Of a DNA stretch of 23,306 bases, positions 16,567-23,306 are shown in pieces. The first letter of the stretch is position 1. Each line of letters begins with the position of its first letter. Below the pieces are notes generated by a model. It saw only the letters and a program-made list of their open reading frames with translations, had not been told where the DNA came from and ran no database searches. Made by a program: the position numbers and the translations under genes. The DNA comes from JBQTJJ01 sp052387235 (GTDB lineage: Bacteria; Actinomycetota; Acidimicrobiia; Acidimicrobiales; GCA-2861595), in assembly GCA_052387235.1 (NCBI GenBank), contig JBQTJJ010000082.1:1-23306 (forward strand), in the 5' to 3' direction.

Positions 16567-17103
16567 CGGCGATGACCGGCAACAGGTAGCGGTCGATGTC
16601 GATGGCCTCGCCCAGCACGAAGCCGAGCAGGGTCACGCCGACGCCCCAGAGCAGGCCCCCGAGCACGTTGTAGATGGCGAAGGTGCGGTAGCGCATCTCC
16701 CCCATCCCGGCCACGATCGGGGCGAAGGTCCGCACGATCGGGACGAAGCGGGCCAGCACGATGGTCCTCGGCCCGTGCTCGTCGAAGTACTGCTGGGCCC
16801 GCTCCAGGTGCTGCTTCTTGAAGAACCTGGAGTCGGGCCGGCGGAACAAGGCCGGCCCCACCTTGTTGCCGAAGGCGTAGCCCACCTGGTCGCCGGCGAC
16901 GGCCGCCAGGAACACCCCGACCAGGATCACGCCCAGGTTGAGCTTCCCGGCCGCCGCGAACACCCCGGCCGTGAACAGAAGGGAGTCGCCGGGGAGGAAG
17001 AAGCCGAACAGGAGGCCCGACTCGGCGAACACGACGGCGATGAGCCCGATCGTGCCGAAGGTCGTGAGCAGGTGGTCGGGGTGCAGGAGGTCCACGACGG
17101 GGG

Positions 17104-17109
17104 AGGCTA
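17104..17109 (-). promoter_or_regulatory. -10-like element of the dedA gene
   Basis: TAGCCT on the minus strand, 9 bases before the GTG, with no Shine-Dalgarno sequence between. The same hexamer precedes the MFS gene at 19857. Consistent with a leaderless mRNA. Confidence 0.4.
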
Positions 17110-17184
17110 GACGGCCCCCCCGGCCCGGCCGGGGCCCCGGCCCGTTTGACATCGGCGCCCGTGCCCCCCACGCTCGTACACCGC

Positions 17185-19830
17185 ATGCCCAAGCCCCTCG
17201 TGATCGTCGAGTCACCCGCCAAGGCGAAGACCATCGCGGGCTACCTCGGCCCGGACTACGTGGTCGAGTCGTCCGTGGGCCATGTGCGCGACCTGCCCGA
17301 CGACGCGGCCGAGGTCCCGGCCGCCTACCGGGGGGAGTCGTGGGCCCGCCTCGGCATCGACGTCGACAACGACTTCAAGCCCCTCTACGTCGTGTCCAGC
17401 CGCAAGCGGGACGTGGTGAAGAAGCTCAAGGCCCTGGTGAAGGACGCCAGCGAGGTCTACCTCGCCACCGACGAGGACCGGGAGGGCGAGTCCATCGCGT
17501 GGCACCTGCAGGAGGTGCTGTCGCCCCGGGTCCCGGTGAAGCGCATGGTGTTCCACGAGATCACGGCGCCGGCCATCCGCCGGGCCGTGGAGGAGACCCG
17601 CGCCCTCAACATGCCGCTGGTGGACGCGCAGGAGACCCGCCGCCTCCTCGACCGCCTGTACGGCTTCGAGGTGTCGCCCGTCCTGTGGCGGCGGATCAAG
17701 CCGCGCCTGTCGGCCGGGCGGGTCCAGAGCGTGGCCACCCGCATGATCGTCCAGCGGGAACGGGAGCGCATGCGCTTCCGGGCCGCCGGCTGGTGGGACC
17801 TGGAGGCCGTCCTGGCCAGGGAGGAGAGCTCCTTCGGTGCCGCCCTGGTGGCGCTCGACGGCACGCGCCTCGCCACCGGGAAGGACTTCTCCCAGGACGG
17901 CTCGCTCAAGCCCGGCGCCGACGTGGTGCGCCTGGACGAGGAGGGTGCCCGGGCCCTGGCCGGGCGGCTGGCCGGGTCGGCCTTCGCCGTCCGGTCGGTG
18001 GAGGAGAAGCCCTACCGGCGCGCGCCCTACGCCCCGTTCATGACCTCGACCCTGCAGCAGGAGGCGGGCCGCCAGCTGCGGTTCGACTCCAAGCGCACCA
18101 TGCAGGTGGCCCAGCGCCTGTACGAGAACGGGTTCATCACCTACATGCGCACCGACAGCACGAGCCTGTCGGAGGCAGCGGTGGCCGCGGCCCGGCGCCA
18201 GGCGGCCCAGCTCTACGGCCCGCAGTACGTGCCCGACAAGCCCCGCCAGTACGCCCGCAAGGTGAAGAACGCCCAGGAGGCCCACGAGGCCATCCGCCCC
18301 GCCGGCGACGACTTCCGCACCCCGGACCAGGTGGCCGGCGCCCTCGACCGCGACTCGCTGCGGCTGTACGAGCTGATCTGGAAGCGCACGGTGGCGTCGC
18401 AGATGGCCGACGCCGTGGGCAACACCGTGCAGGTGCGGATCGGCGCCACCTCGTCGGCCGGCGAGGACGCCGAGCTGGCCACCAGCGGCAAGGTCATCAC
18501 CTTCCCCGGCTTCTTCCGGGCCTACGTGGAGGGGTCCGACGATCCCGAGGCCGTCCTGGAGGACCGGGAGGTGCGGCTTCCCGCCATGGCCGCCGGCGAC
18601 GCCCTCGTCCTCCGGGAGCTGGATCCGAAGTCCCACACGACCCAGCCGCCGCCCCGCTACACCGACGCCTCGCTGGTCAAGGCGCTGGAGGAGAAGGGGG
18701 TGGGGAGGCCGTCCACCTACGCCACCATCATCTCCACCATCCAGGATCGGGGCTACGCCTGGAAGCGGGGCCAGGCCCTCGTCCCCACCTTCACCGCCTT
18801 CGCGGTCGTGAACCTGCTGGAGCAGCACTTCTCCGAGCTGGTGGACTACGGCTTCACGGCCCGCCTGGAGGACGACCTGGACGAGATCGCAGCCCGCCGC
18901 CAGGAGCGGGTGCCGTGGCTGAGCCGGTTCTACTTCGGTGCGGAAGCGCCCGGCCTCAAGACCCTGGTGGCGGAGCGGCTGGACCAGATCGACCCCCGCG
19001 AGATCAACTCCATCCCCATCGGCACCGACGCCGAGGGGCGGGAGATCGTGGTGCGGGTGGGCCGCTACGGGCCCTACCTGCAGCGGGGCGACGACCGGGC
19101 CTCGGTGCCCGACGAGACGGCGCCCGACGAGCTCACGGTGGAGCGGTCCACTGAGCTGCTGGACGCACCCAGTGGCGATCGCGTCCTCGGAGAGGATCCC
19201 GCCACCGGGCAGCCGGTGATGGTGAAGGCGGGCCGTTACGGACCGTACGTGCAGCTGGGCGAGGTCGAGGGCGGCGAGAAGGGGGCCAGGCCGGCCACCG
19301 CCTCGCTGTTCAAGACCATGACCCCCGACGCCGTCACCCTCGAGGACGCCCTCCGGCTCCTCACCCTCCCCCGGGTGGTGGGGACCGATCCGGCCGACGG
19401 CGAGGAGATAGTCGCCCAGAACGGTCGCTACGGTCCCTACCTGAAGAAGGGCGCCGACAGCCGCAGCCTCACGTCGGAGGAGCAGCTCTTCACGGTGACG
19501 CTGGAGGAGGCGCTGGCGGTCTACGCCCAGCCCAAGCAGCGCCGGGGCCAGCAGGCGGCTGCGCCACTGCGCGAGCTCGGGGCCGACCCCGCCTCCGGCT
19601 CGCCCATGGTGATCAAGGACGGCCGCTTCGGCCCCTACATCACCGACGGCGAGGTCAACGTCACCGTGCCGCGGGGCGAGACGGTGGAGGCCATCACGCC
19701 CGAGCGGGCGGCCGAGCTCCTGGCCGACAAGCGGGCCAAGGGACCGGCGCCCAAGAAGAAGCGGGCGCCGGCCAAGGCGGCGGCCAAGGCCAGGAAGGCG
19801 CCGGCCAAGCGGGTCAAGAAGACGGGGTAG
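17185..19830 (+). CDS. topA: DNA topoisomerase I (type IA)
   Basis: 881 residues. It relaxes negative supercoils by a single-strand break. The TOPRIM domain starts at once (V-I-V-E9-S-P-A-K-A-K-T-I; D96-E-D98-R-E100-G-E). The active-site tyrosine is Y320 in F-I-T-Y-M-R-T-D-S. Four G-R-Y/F-G-P-Y repeats at G626, G683, G747 and G813 mark the C-terminal DNA-binding domains of actinobacterial TopA, which lack zinc fingers. The protein ends in a Lys/Ala-rich tail of about 25 residues, as in Streptomyces and mycobacterial enzymes, where such tails aid processivity. ATG 17185 is chosen since M-P-K-P-L-V-I-V-E-S-P is the usual N-terminus; there is no Shine-Dalgarno sequence before it. It is divergent from dedA. 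Confidence 0.96.
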   Translation: MPKPLVIVESPAKAKTIAGYLGPDYVVESSVGHVRDLPDDAAEVPAAYRGESWARLGIDVDNDFKPLYVVSSRKRDVVKKLKALVKDASEVYLATDEDREGESIAWHLQEVLSPRVPVKRMVFHEITAPAIRRAVEETRALNMPLVDAQETRRLLDRLYGFEVSPVLWRRIKPRLSAGRVQSVATRMIVQRERERMRFRAAGWWDLEAVLAREESSFGAALVALDGTRLATGKDFSQDGSLKPGADVVRLDEEGARALAGRLAGSAFAVRSVEEKPYRRAPYAPFMTSTLQQEAGRQLRFDSKRTMQVAQRLYENGFITYMRTDSTSLSEAAVAAARRQAAQLYGPQYVPDKPRQYARKVKNAQEAHEAIRPAGDDFRTPDQVAGALDRDSLRLYELIWKRTVASQMADAVGNTVQVRIGATSSAGEDAELATSGKVITFPGFFRAYVEGSDDPEAVLEDREVRLPAMAAGDALVLRELDPKSHTTQPPPRYTDASLVKALEEKGVGRPSTYATIISTIQDRGYAWKRGQALVPTFTAFAVVNLLEQHFSELVDYGFTARLEDDLDEIAARRQERVPWLSRFYFGAEAPGLKTLVAERLDQIDPREINSIPIGTDAEGREIVVRVGRYGPYLQRGDDRASVPDETAPDELTVERSTELLDAPSGDRVLGEDPATGQPVMVKAGRYGPYVQLGEVEGGEKGARPATASLFKTMTPDAVTLEDALRLLTLPRVVGTDPADGEEIVAQNGRYGPYLKKGADSRSLTSEEQLFTVTLEEALAVYAQPKQRRGQQAAAPLRELGADPASGSPMVIKDGRFGPYITDGEVNVTVPRGETVEAITPERAAELLADKRAKGPAPKKKRAPAKAAAKARKAPAKRVKKTG

Positions 19831-19856
19831 GGCGCGGCCGGCGAGCCTCCATCCCG

Positions 19857-19862
19857 TAGCCT
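19857..19862 (+). promoter_or_regulatory. -10-like element of the MFS-tmk-holB operon
   Basis: TAGCCT ends 7 bases before GTG 19869, exactly the spacing expected if transcription starts at the start codon. It lies in the 38-bp gap after topA, and no Shine-Dalgarno sequence is present. Confidence 0.4.
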
Positions 19863-19868
19863 GACGCG

Positions 19869-21335
19869 GTGGCCGAGGCGTCCCGACGGAGGAAGCCGCG
19901 CGTGGAGGAGGACGAGCCGACCGTTCCACTCCTGGCCACGACCCCCGAACCCGGCGTGCCCGCGCCGCCGCCGGCCCCCCGGCCGATCCCCGATCCGGCC
20001 GCGGTGCCGGCATCGCTGGTGCGCCTCTTCGGCTCGCACGCCTTCTTCCGGCTGTGGCTGGCCCAGGTCGTGTCCTCGCTCGGCGACTGGATCGGCTTCG
20101 TGGCCCTCACCGCCATCGCCGCCCGGGTCGGGGGCTCCTCGCCGGAGACGGCGGTGGCCATCGTGCTCTCGGCCCGGCTGGTGCCCGGGTTCTTCCTGGC
20201 GCCGGCCGCCGGCGTCTTCATCGACCGCTGGGACCGCAAGAAGGTCATGGTCACCTGCGACGTCGGCAGGGGCCTGGTGCTGGCCACCCTGCCCTTTGTC
20301 GACACCATCCCGGGCCTGTTCTTCGCCTCCCTCCTGCTCGAGATCTTCACCCTCCTGTGGTCGCCGGCCAAGGAGGCGTCGGTGCCCAACCTGGTGCGGC
20401 CCGAGTTCCTGGCCAACGCCAACTCGCTGTCCCTCGTGGCGGCCTACGGCACGTTCCCCATCGGGTCGGCCCTGTTCGCCTTCCTGGCCACCGTGGCGTC
20501 GTGGCTGTCGCGGATCGACGCCCTGGAGGCCCTGAAGGTCGACCGGGAGTTCGTGGCCATCTACGTCGACGTGTTCACCTTCTTCGCCTCGGCCCTGATG
20601 ATCTCCACCCTGGCCCTGCCCCGGTCCGACCGACCCCGGACCGGGAAGGGCGGCATCGACTTCCGCCGCACCTTCCGGGAGCTGGCCGAGGGCGGCCGGT
20701 TCATCAGGGAGAGCACCGTGGTGCGGGCCGTGATCCTCGGCATCGGCACGGGCCTGATCGGCGGCGGGATGGTCGTGCCGCTCGGGCCGGTGGCGTCCGA
20801 CAGGATCTACGGCGCCGGCACGGCCGGGTTCGGCCTGCTGCTCGCCGCCCTGGGCTTCGGCGTGGCCGGCGGGATCGTGGGCCTCAGCGTGCTGCAGAAG
20901 CGGATCCCGCACGAGAAGATCTTCGTGGCCTCGGTGCTGGGCGCCGGCGCCTCCCTCATCACCGCCGCCAGCATGTCGAACCTCACCCTGGCCCTGGTGT
21001 TCGCGGCCACCCTCGGGCTCTGCGCCGGGTCGGTGTACATCCTGGGCTTCACGATCCTTCAGACCAACGTGGACGACGAGCTCCGTGGCAGGATCTTCGC
21101 CCTGCTCTACACCCTGGTGCGCTTCTGCCTCCTGCTCGCCTTCACCCTGGCGCCCGTGGTGTCCCGGCTCCTGGACGGCCTCTCCCACTCCCTCGTCGAC
21201 CGGTCGGTGGCGCTGGGCGGCTGGTCGGTGGCCCTCCCCGGTGTCCGGCTGACGCTCTGGCTGGGCGGCGTCATCATCGTGGTGGCCGGGCTGATCGCCT
21301 TCCGCGGCCTGCGTGACGCCCGCACCGAACCGTGA
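19869..21335 (+). CDS. MFS transporter
   Basis: 488 residues. A Pro-rich soluble N-terminus (about 1-50) precedes R-L-F-G-S-H-A-F-F-R-L-W-L-A-Q-V-V-S-S-L-G-D-W, the typical first helix of MFS exporters of the MFS_3 / enterobactin-exporter group, then F-I-D-R-W-D-R-K-K-V-M after helix 2 (motif A position) and about 12 helices in all. The substrate is unknown. GTG 19869 follows a TAGCCT box. Its stop overlaps the tmk start (GTGA). I recall that in Streptomyces the thymidylate kinase here is fused to an MFS-like domain, so adjacency and overlap may reflect the unfused form of the same pair. Confidence 0.88.
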   Translation: MAEASRRRKPRVEEDEPTVPLLATTPEPGVPAPPPAPRPIPDPAAVPASLVRLFGSHAFFRLWLAQVVSSLGDWIGFVALTAIAARVGGSSPETAVAIVLSARLVPGFFLAPAAGVFIDRWDRKKVMVTCDVGRGLVLATLPFVDTIPGLFFASLLLEIFTLLWSPAKEASVPNLVRPEFLANANSLSLVAAYGTFPIGSALFAFLATVASWLSRIDALEALKVDREFVAIYVDVFTFFASALMISTLALPRSDRPRTGKGGIDFRRTFRELAEGGRFIRESTVVRAVILGIGTGLIGGGMVVPLGPVASDRIYGAGTAGFGLLLAALGFGVAGGIVGLSVLQKRIPHEKIFVASVLGAGASLITAASMSNLTLALVFAATLGLCAGSVYILGFTILQTNVDDELRGRIFALLYTLVRFCLLLAFTLAPVVSRLLDGLSHSLVDRSVALGGWSVALPGVRLTLWLGGVIIVVAGLIAFRGLRDARTEP

Positions 21336-21946
21336 CGGGCGCACGGGGGCGGCTCGTCGCCTTCGAGGGCGGTGAGGCCTGCGGCAAGTCCACCCAGGCC
21401 GCCCTCCTGGCCGCCCGCCTCGACGCCGTGCTCACCCGCGAGCCGGGCGGCACCCGGGTGGGTGAGCAGGTGCGCGCCATCCTCCTCGACCGCTCGGTGC
21501 GCGGCCTCGACCCGCGGGCCGAGGCCCTGCTGATGGCTGCGGCCCGGGCCCAGCACGTGGCCGAGGTGGTGGCGCCGGCGCTGGCCGGCGGCCGGGACGT
21601 GGTCACCGACCGCTTCTCGCACTCGTCCCTCGCCTACCAGGGTCACGGACGTGGCCTGCCCCTCGACCAGGTGCGCTACCTGTCGGACTGGGCCACCGGC
21701 GGGCTGTGGCCGGACGTGGTGGTGCTGCTGGACCTGCCGGCGGGCGTGGCCGAGGCCCGGAGGGGCCGGCCCGACCGCTTCGAGGCCGAGGGACCGGACT
21801 TCCACATCCGGGTGGTGGACGGCTTCCGGGCCATGGCCGAGGCCGAGCCGGCCCTGTGGCGCGTCGTCGACGGGCGGGGCACGGTGGAGGAGGTGGCCGT
21901 GCGGGTATGGGGCGCAGTGGCGGACGTGGTGGGCCGGTCGTCATGA
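21332..21946 (+). CDS. tmk: Thymidylate kinase (dTMP kinase)
   Basis: 204 residues. It phosphorylates dTMP to dTDP for DNA synthesis. The P-loop is F-E-G-G-E-A-C-G18-K19-S20-T21-Q; the substrate motif R36-E-P-G-G-T follows; D93-R-F-S-H-S-S-L-A-Y-Q-G is the family's DR(Y/F)xxSxxAYQ motif; a LID region R-R-G-R-P-D-R-F-E is present. Length is standard. The GTG start overlaps the stop of the MFS gene, and its own stop overlaps the holB ATG (ATGA), so MFS, tmk and holB form a tightly coupled set. tmk-holB adjacency is common in bacteria. Confidence 0.94.
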   Translation: MTGARGRLVAFEGGEACGKSTQAALLAARLDAVLTREPGGTRVGEQVRAILLDRSVRGLDPRAEALLMAAARAQHVAEVVAPALAGGRDVVTDRFSHSSLAYQGHGRGLPLDQVRYLSDWATGGLWPDVVVLLDLPAGVAEARRGRPDRFEAEGPDFHIRVVDGFRAMAEAEPALWRVVDGRGTVEEVAVRVWGAVADVVGRSS

Positions 21947-22992
21947 GCGGCGAGGACCTGTACGCGGCGGTGGTGGGCCAGGACCGGGCCGTGGCCCGGC
22001 TCCGGAGCGCGGCGCCGTCCCCCGTCCACGCCTACCTGCTGGTGGGGCCGCCCGGCACCGGCAAGCGGGCGGCGGCCCGCTCCTTCGCCGCCGGCCTCCT
22101 CTGCCCCCACGGCGGCTGCGGCGCGTGCGGCGACTGCCGCCGGGTGCTCGCCGGTGTCCACCCCGACGTGGTGGTGCGGGAGCGGTCGGGTCCCTACATC
22201 ACGGTGGGCGACGCCAGGGAGATCGGCCGCGCCGCGGCCACCAGCCCGGTGGAGGGGCGGCGCAAGGTCCTGATCCTCGTCGACTTCCACCTGGTGGAGC
22301 AGGCGGCGCCGGCGCTGCTCAAGACCATCGAGGAGCCGCCCGAGACCACCGTCTTCGTCATCCTGGCCGAGCAGGTGCCGGCCGAGCTCGTCACCATCGC
22401 CAGCCGCTGCGCCAGGGTGGACTTCGACCCTGTACCCACCGACGCCCTGGTCGCGATCCTGGTGGGCGAGGGCCTGGCCCCGGAGCTGGCGGCCGACGCG
22501 GCCGAGGCCTCGGGCGGCCGCGTCGACCGGGCCCGCCTCCTCGCGTCCGACGCCGGCTTCGCCGCCCGCCGGTCGGCCTGGCGGGACGCACCGGCCCGCC
22601 TCGACGGCACCGGCGCCGCCGCCGCCGTCCTGGCCGAGGAGCTGCAGGCCGGGCTGGAGACGGTGGTGGAGCCCTTGAAGGCCCGGCAGGCGGCCGAGCT
22701 GGCCGAGCTGGCCGAGCGGGCCCGCCTCTACGGCGAGCGCGCCGGCGAGCGCAAGGAGCTCGACGCCCGCCACAGGCGGGAGGAGCGGAGGGTGCGCACC
22801 GACGAGCTGCGCTTCGGGCTGGCCACCCTGGCCGGCGCCTACCGGGACCGGCTGGCGACGGCCGGCGACCCCCGGGCCAGCCTGGCCGCCATCGACGCCG
22901 TAACGACCGCCAACGAGGCCCTCGCCCGCAACGCCGGCGTGGGCCTGCTCCTCCAGGCCCTGCTCGTCCGGCTCGGCCGCCTCGGGACCTGA
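21943..22992 (+). CDS. holB: DNA polymerase III subunit delta' (clamp loader)
   Basis: 349 residues of the AAA+ clamp-loader family. It has G35-P-P-G-T-G-K41-R in a P-loop, a four-cysteine zinc site (C54, C59, C62, C65), V-L-I-L-V-D114-F-H and A-L-L-K-T-I-E-E-P-P, and S154-R-C at the sensor/arginine-finger position. The C-terminal third is alpha-helical and Ala/Glu/Arg-rich. It would load the sliding clamp together with DnaX and HolA. DnaX is excluded by the short length and the tmk-linked position. ATG 21943 overlaps the tmk stop. A tRNA gene follows 33 bases after the stop. Confidence 0.92.
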   Translation: MSGEDLYAAVVGQDRAVARLRSAAPSPVHAYLLVGPPGTGKRAAARSFAAGLLCPHGGCGACGDCRRVLAGVHPDVVVRERSGPYITVGDAREIGRAAATSPVEGRRKVLILVDFHLVEQAAPALLKTIEEPPETTVFVILAEQVPAELVTIASRCARVDFDPVPTDALVAILVGEGLAPELAADAAEASGGRVDRARLLASDAGFAARRSAWRDAPARLDGTGAAAAVLAEELQAGLETVVEPLKARQAAELAELAERARLYGERAGERKELDARHRREERRVRTDELRFGLATLAGAYRDRLATAGDPRASLAAIDAVTTANEALARNAGVGLLLQALLVRLGRLGT

Positions 22993-23008
22993 GCCGCAGG
23001 CGTCCCGC

Positions 23009-23014
23009 TACGCT
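23009..23014 (+). promoter_or_regulatory. -10-like element of tRNA-Thr
   Basis: TACGCT ends 11 bases before the tRNA 5' end, in the short gap after holB. No clear -35 hexamer is seen, as that position falls in the holB 3' end. Confidence 0.35.
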
Positions 23015-23025
23015 GAACGCTCCCC

Positions 23026-23098
23026 GCCCGGGTAGCTCAGACGGCAGAGCAACGCACTCGTAATGCGTAGGTCAGGAGTTCGATTCTCCTCTCGGGCT
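23026..23098 (+). tRNA. tRNA-Thr (anticodon CGT)
   Basis: 73-nt cloverleaf: acceptor GCCCGGG / CTCGGGC (one G-U pair), D arm GCTC...GAGC, anticodon arm ACGCA-CTCGTAA-TGCGT with anticodon CGT at 23059-23061 (reads ACG, Thr), and T arm AGGAG-TTCGATT-CTCCT. The discriminator is T; CCA is not encoded. It directly follows holB. Confidence 0.95.
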
Positions 23099-23104
23099 CG
23101 ACCA

Positions 23105-23130
23105 GGGGTCGTGTCGCCCTGAGGGACCCC
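23105..23130 (+). terminator. Possible terminator after tRNA-Thr
   Basis: GGGGTC (23105-23110) and GACCCC (23125-23130) form a 6-bp stem with a 14-base loop, 6 bases after the tRNA. No T run follows, so the call rests on position and pairing only. Confidence 0.3.
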
Positions 23131-23186
23131 GTACCCGATGACCCCCGTCACGGCGAGGGTTGCCGCGGTAAGGCGGGCTCGGAACG

Positions 23187-23306
23187 TGTCAAGCCCCGTG
23201 AGACAACTTCTCATGCGGATCTGATGAGTGCTTCGGGGGTGGGTTCGTTGATCCACGCGACGGTCGGCAGCTTCGGTGGCGTGGGACGGCGGTGGCGGAA
23301 CCGGGA
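23187..23306 (-). mobile_element. Possible edge of an insertion element
   Basis: From 23187 the sequence reads TGTCAAGCCCCGTGAGACAA, which looks like the outer end of an insertion sequence (begins TGT), and the only open frame beyond it ends on the minus strand just inside (TGA at 23213-23211), as transposase genes commonly do. The base composition also shifts slightly. The element continues past the window, so the other end, target duplication and transposase motifs cannot be seen. It lies about 90 bases downstream of a tRNA gene. Confidence 0.25.
23211..23306 (-). CDS. C-terminal end of an unidentified protein (partial)
   Basis: An open frame enters from beyond the window on the minus strand and ends at TGA 23213-23211. 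The 31 visible residues end P-T-V-A-W-I-N-E-P-T-P-E-A-L-I-R-S-A. I recognise no family. The basic, Pro-rich start and the nearby end-like sequence make a transposase possible, but this is a guess from position. A second minus frame also crosses here, so the frame choice is uncertain. Confidence 0.3.
   Translation of the reverse strand, partial: SRFRHRRPTPPKLPTVAWINEPTPEALIRSA

Noticed and set aside
23008..23256. 82-residue minus-strand frame containing R-E-E-N-R-T-P-D-L
   Set aside because: This is the well-known spurious translation antisense to a tRNA gene.

Overview
The window is very GC-rich and gene-dense. It looks like the chromosome of a high-GC actinobacterium, with a BldG-type anti-sigma antagonist, an actinobacterial Tad pilus cluster (Ssd/TadZ first), a class E sortase, a TopA with a lysine-rich tail, and K+-independent membrane pyrophosphatase. 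The gene neighbourhood recalls two conserved actinobacterial blocks: ssd-tad / bldG / hppA / topA / tmk / holB of Streptomyces and Mycobacterium, and OB-fold / trkA-trkA / APC permease (the Rv2694c to Rv2690c region of M. tuberculosis). This comparison is from memory, not from a search. Sequence style and several apparently leaderless starts would suit a deep-branching lineage such as Acidimicrobiia, but that is an inference.

Layout. 1-127: 3' end of a sigma-70 factor gene. 128-488: no protein gene; it holds tandem GAA-loop hairpins, a 20-base C tract and, on the minus strand, a selenocysteine tRNA (anticodon TCA). 489-845: a 24-residue membrane microprotein (+) and a 69-residue membrane protein (-). 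895-5116: a Tad-type pilus operon (tadZ/ssd, tadA, tadB, tadC, Flp-type pilin, TadE) behind a recognisable promoter. 5274-8593: a cell-surface module made of an LPRTG protein, a class E sortase and a membrane-anchored fibronectin-III protein. 8683-9494: a BldG-like antagonist and its HATPase anti-sigma kinase. 9593-13238: an OB-fold protein, two RCK/TrkA proteins (-) and a divergent KimA-like K+ transporter. 13280-16566: a DtxR-family regulator coupled to hppA. 16472-17095: a DedA protein (-) whose 3' end overlaps hppA antisense. 17185-22992: topA, then an MFS-tmk-holB string with overlapping start and stop codons. 23026-23098: tRNA-Thr(CGT). 23187-23306: a possible edge of a mobile element.

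How the parts work together. The Tad genes would build a thin type IVc pilus; the prepilin peptidase must be elsewhere. The sortase most likely anchors the LPRTG protein just upstream of it. The two RCK proteins most plausibly gate or sense for the divergent K+ importer, since no TrkH/KtrB channel is adjacent. The DtxR-family regulator is translationally coupled to the proton pump. topA, tmk and holB are replication and nucleotide housekeeping genes. I see no CRISPR array, prophage or defence island. The points most worth following are tRNA-Sec with no visible sel partner genes, the KimA/RCK locus, the DtxR-hppA coupling with the long overlapping HppA tail, and the sortase module.
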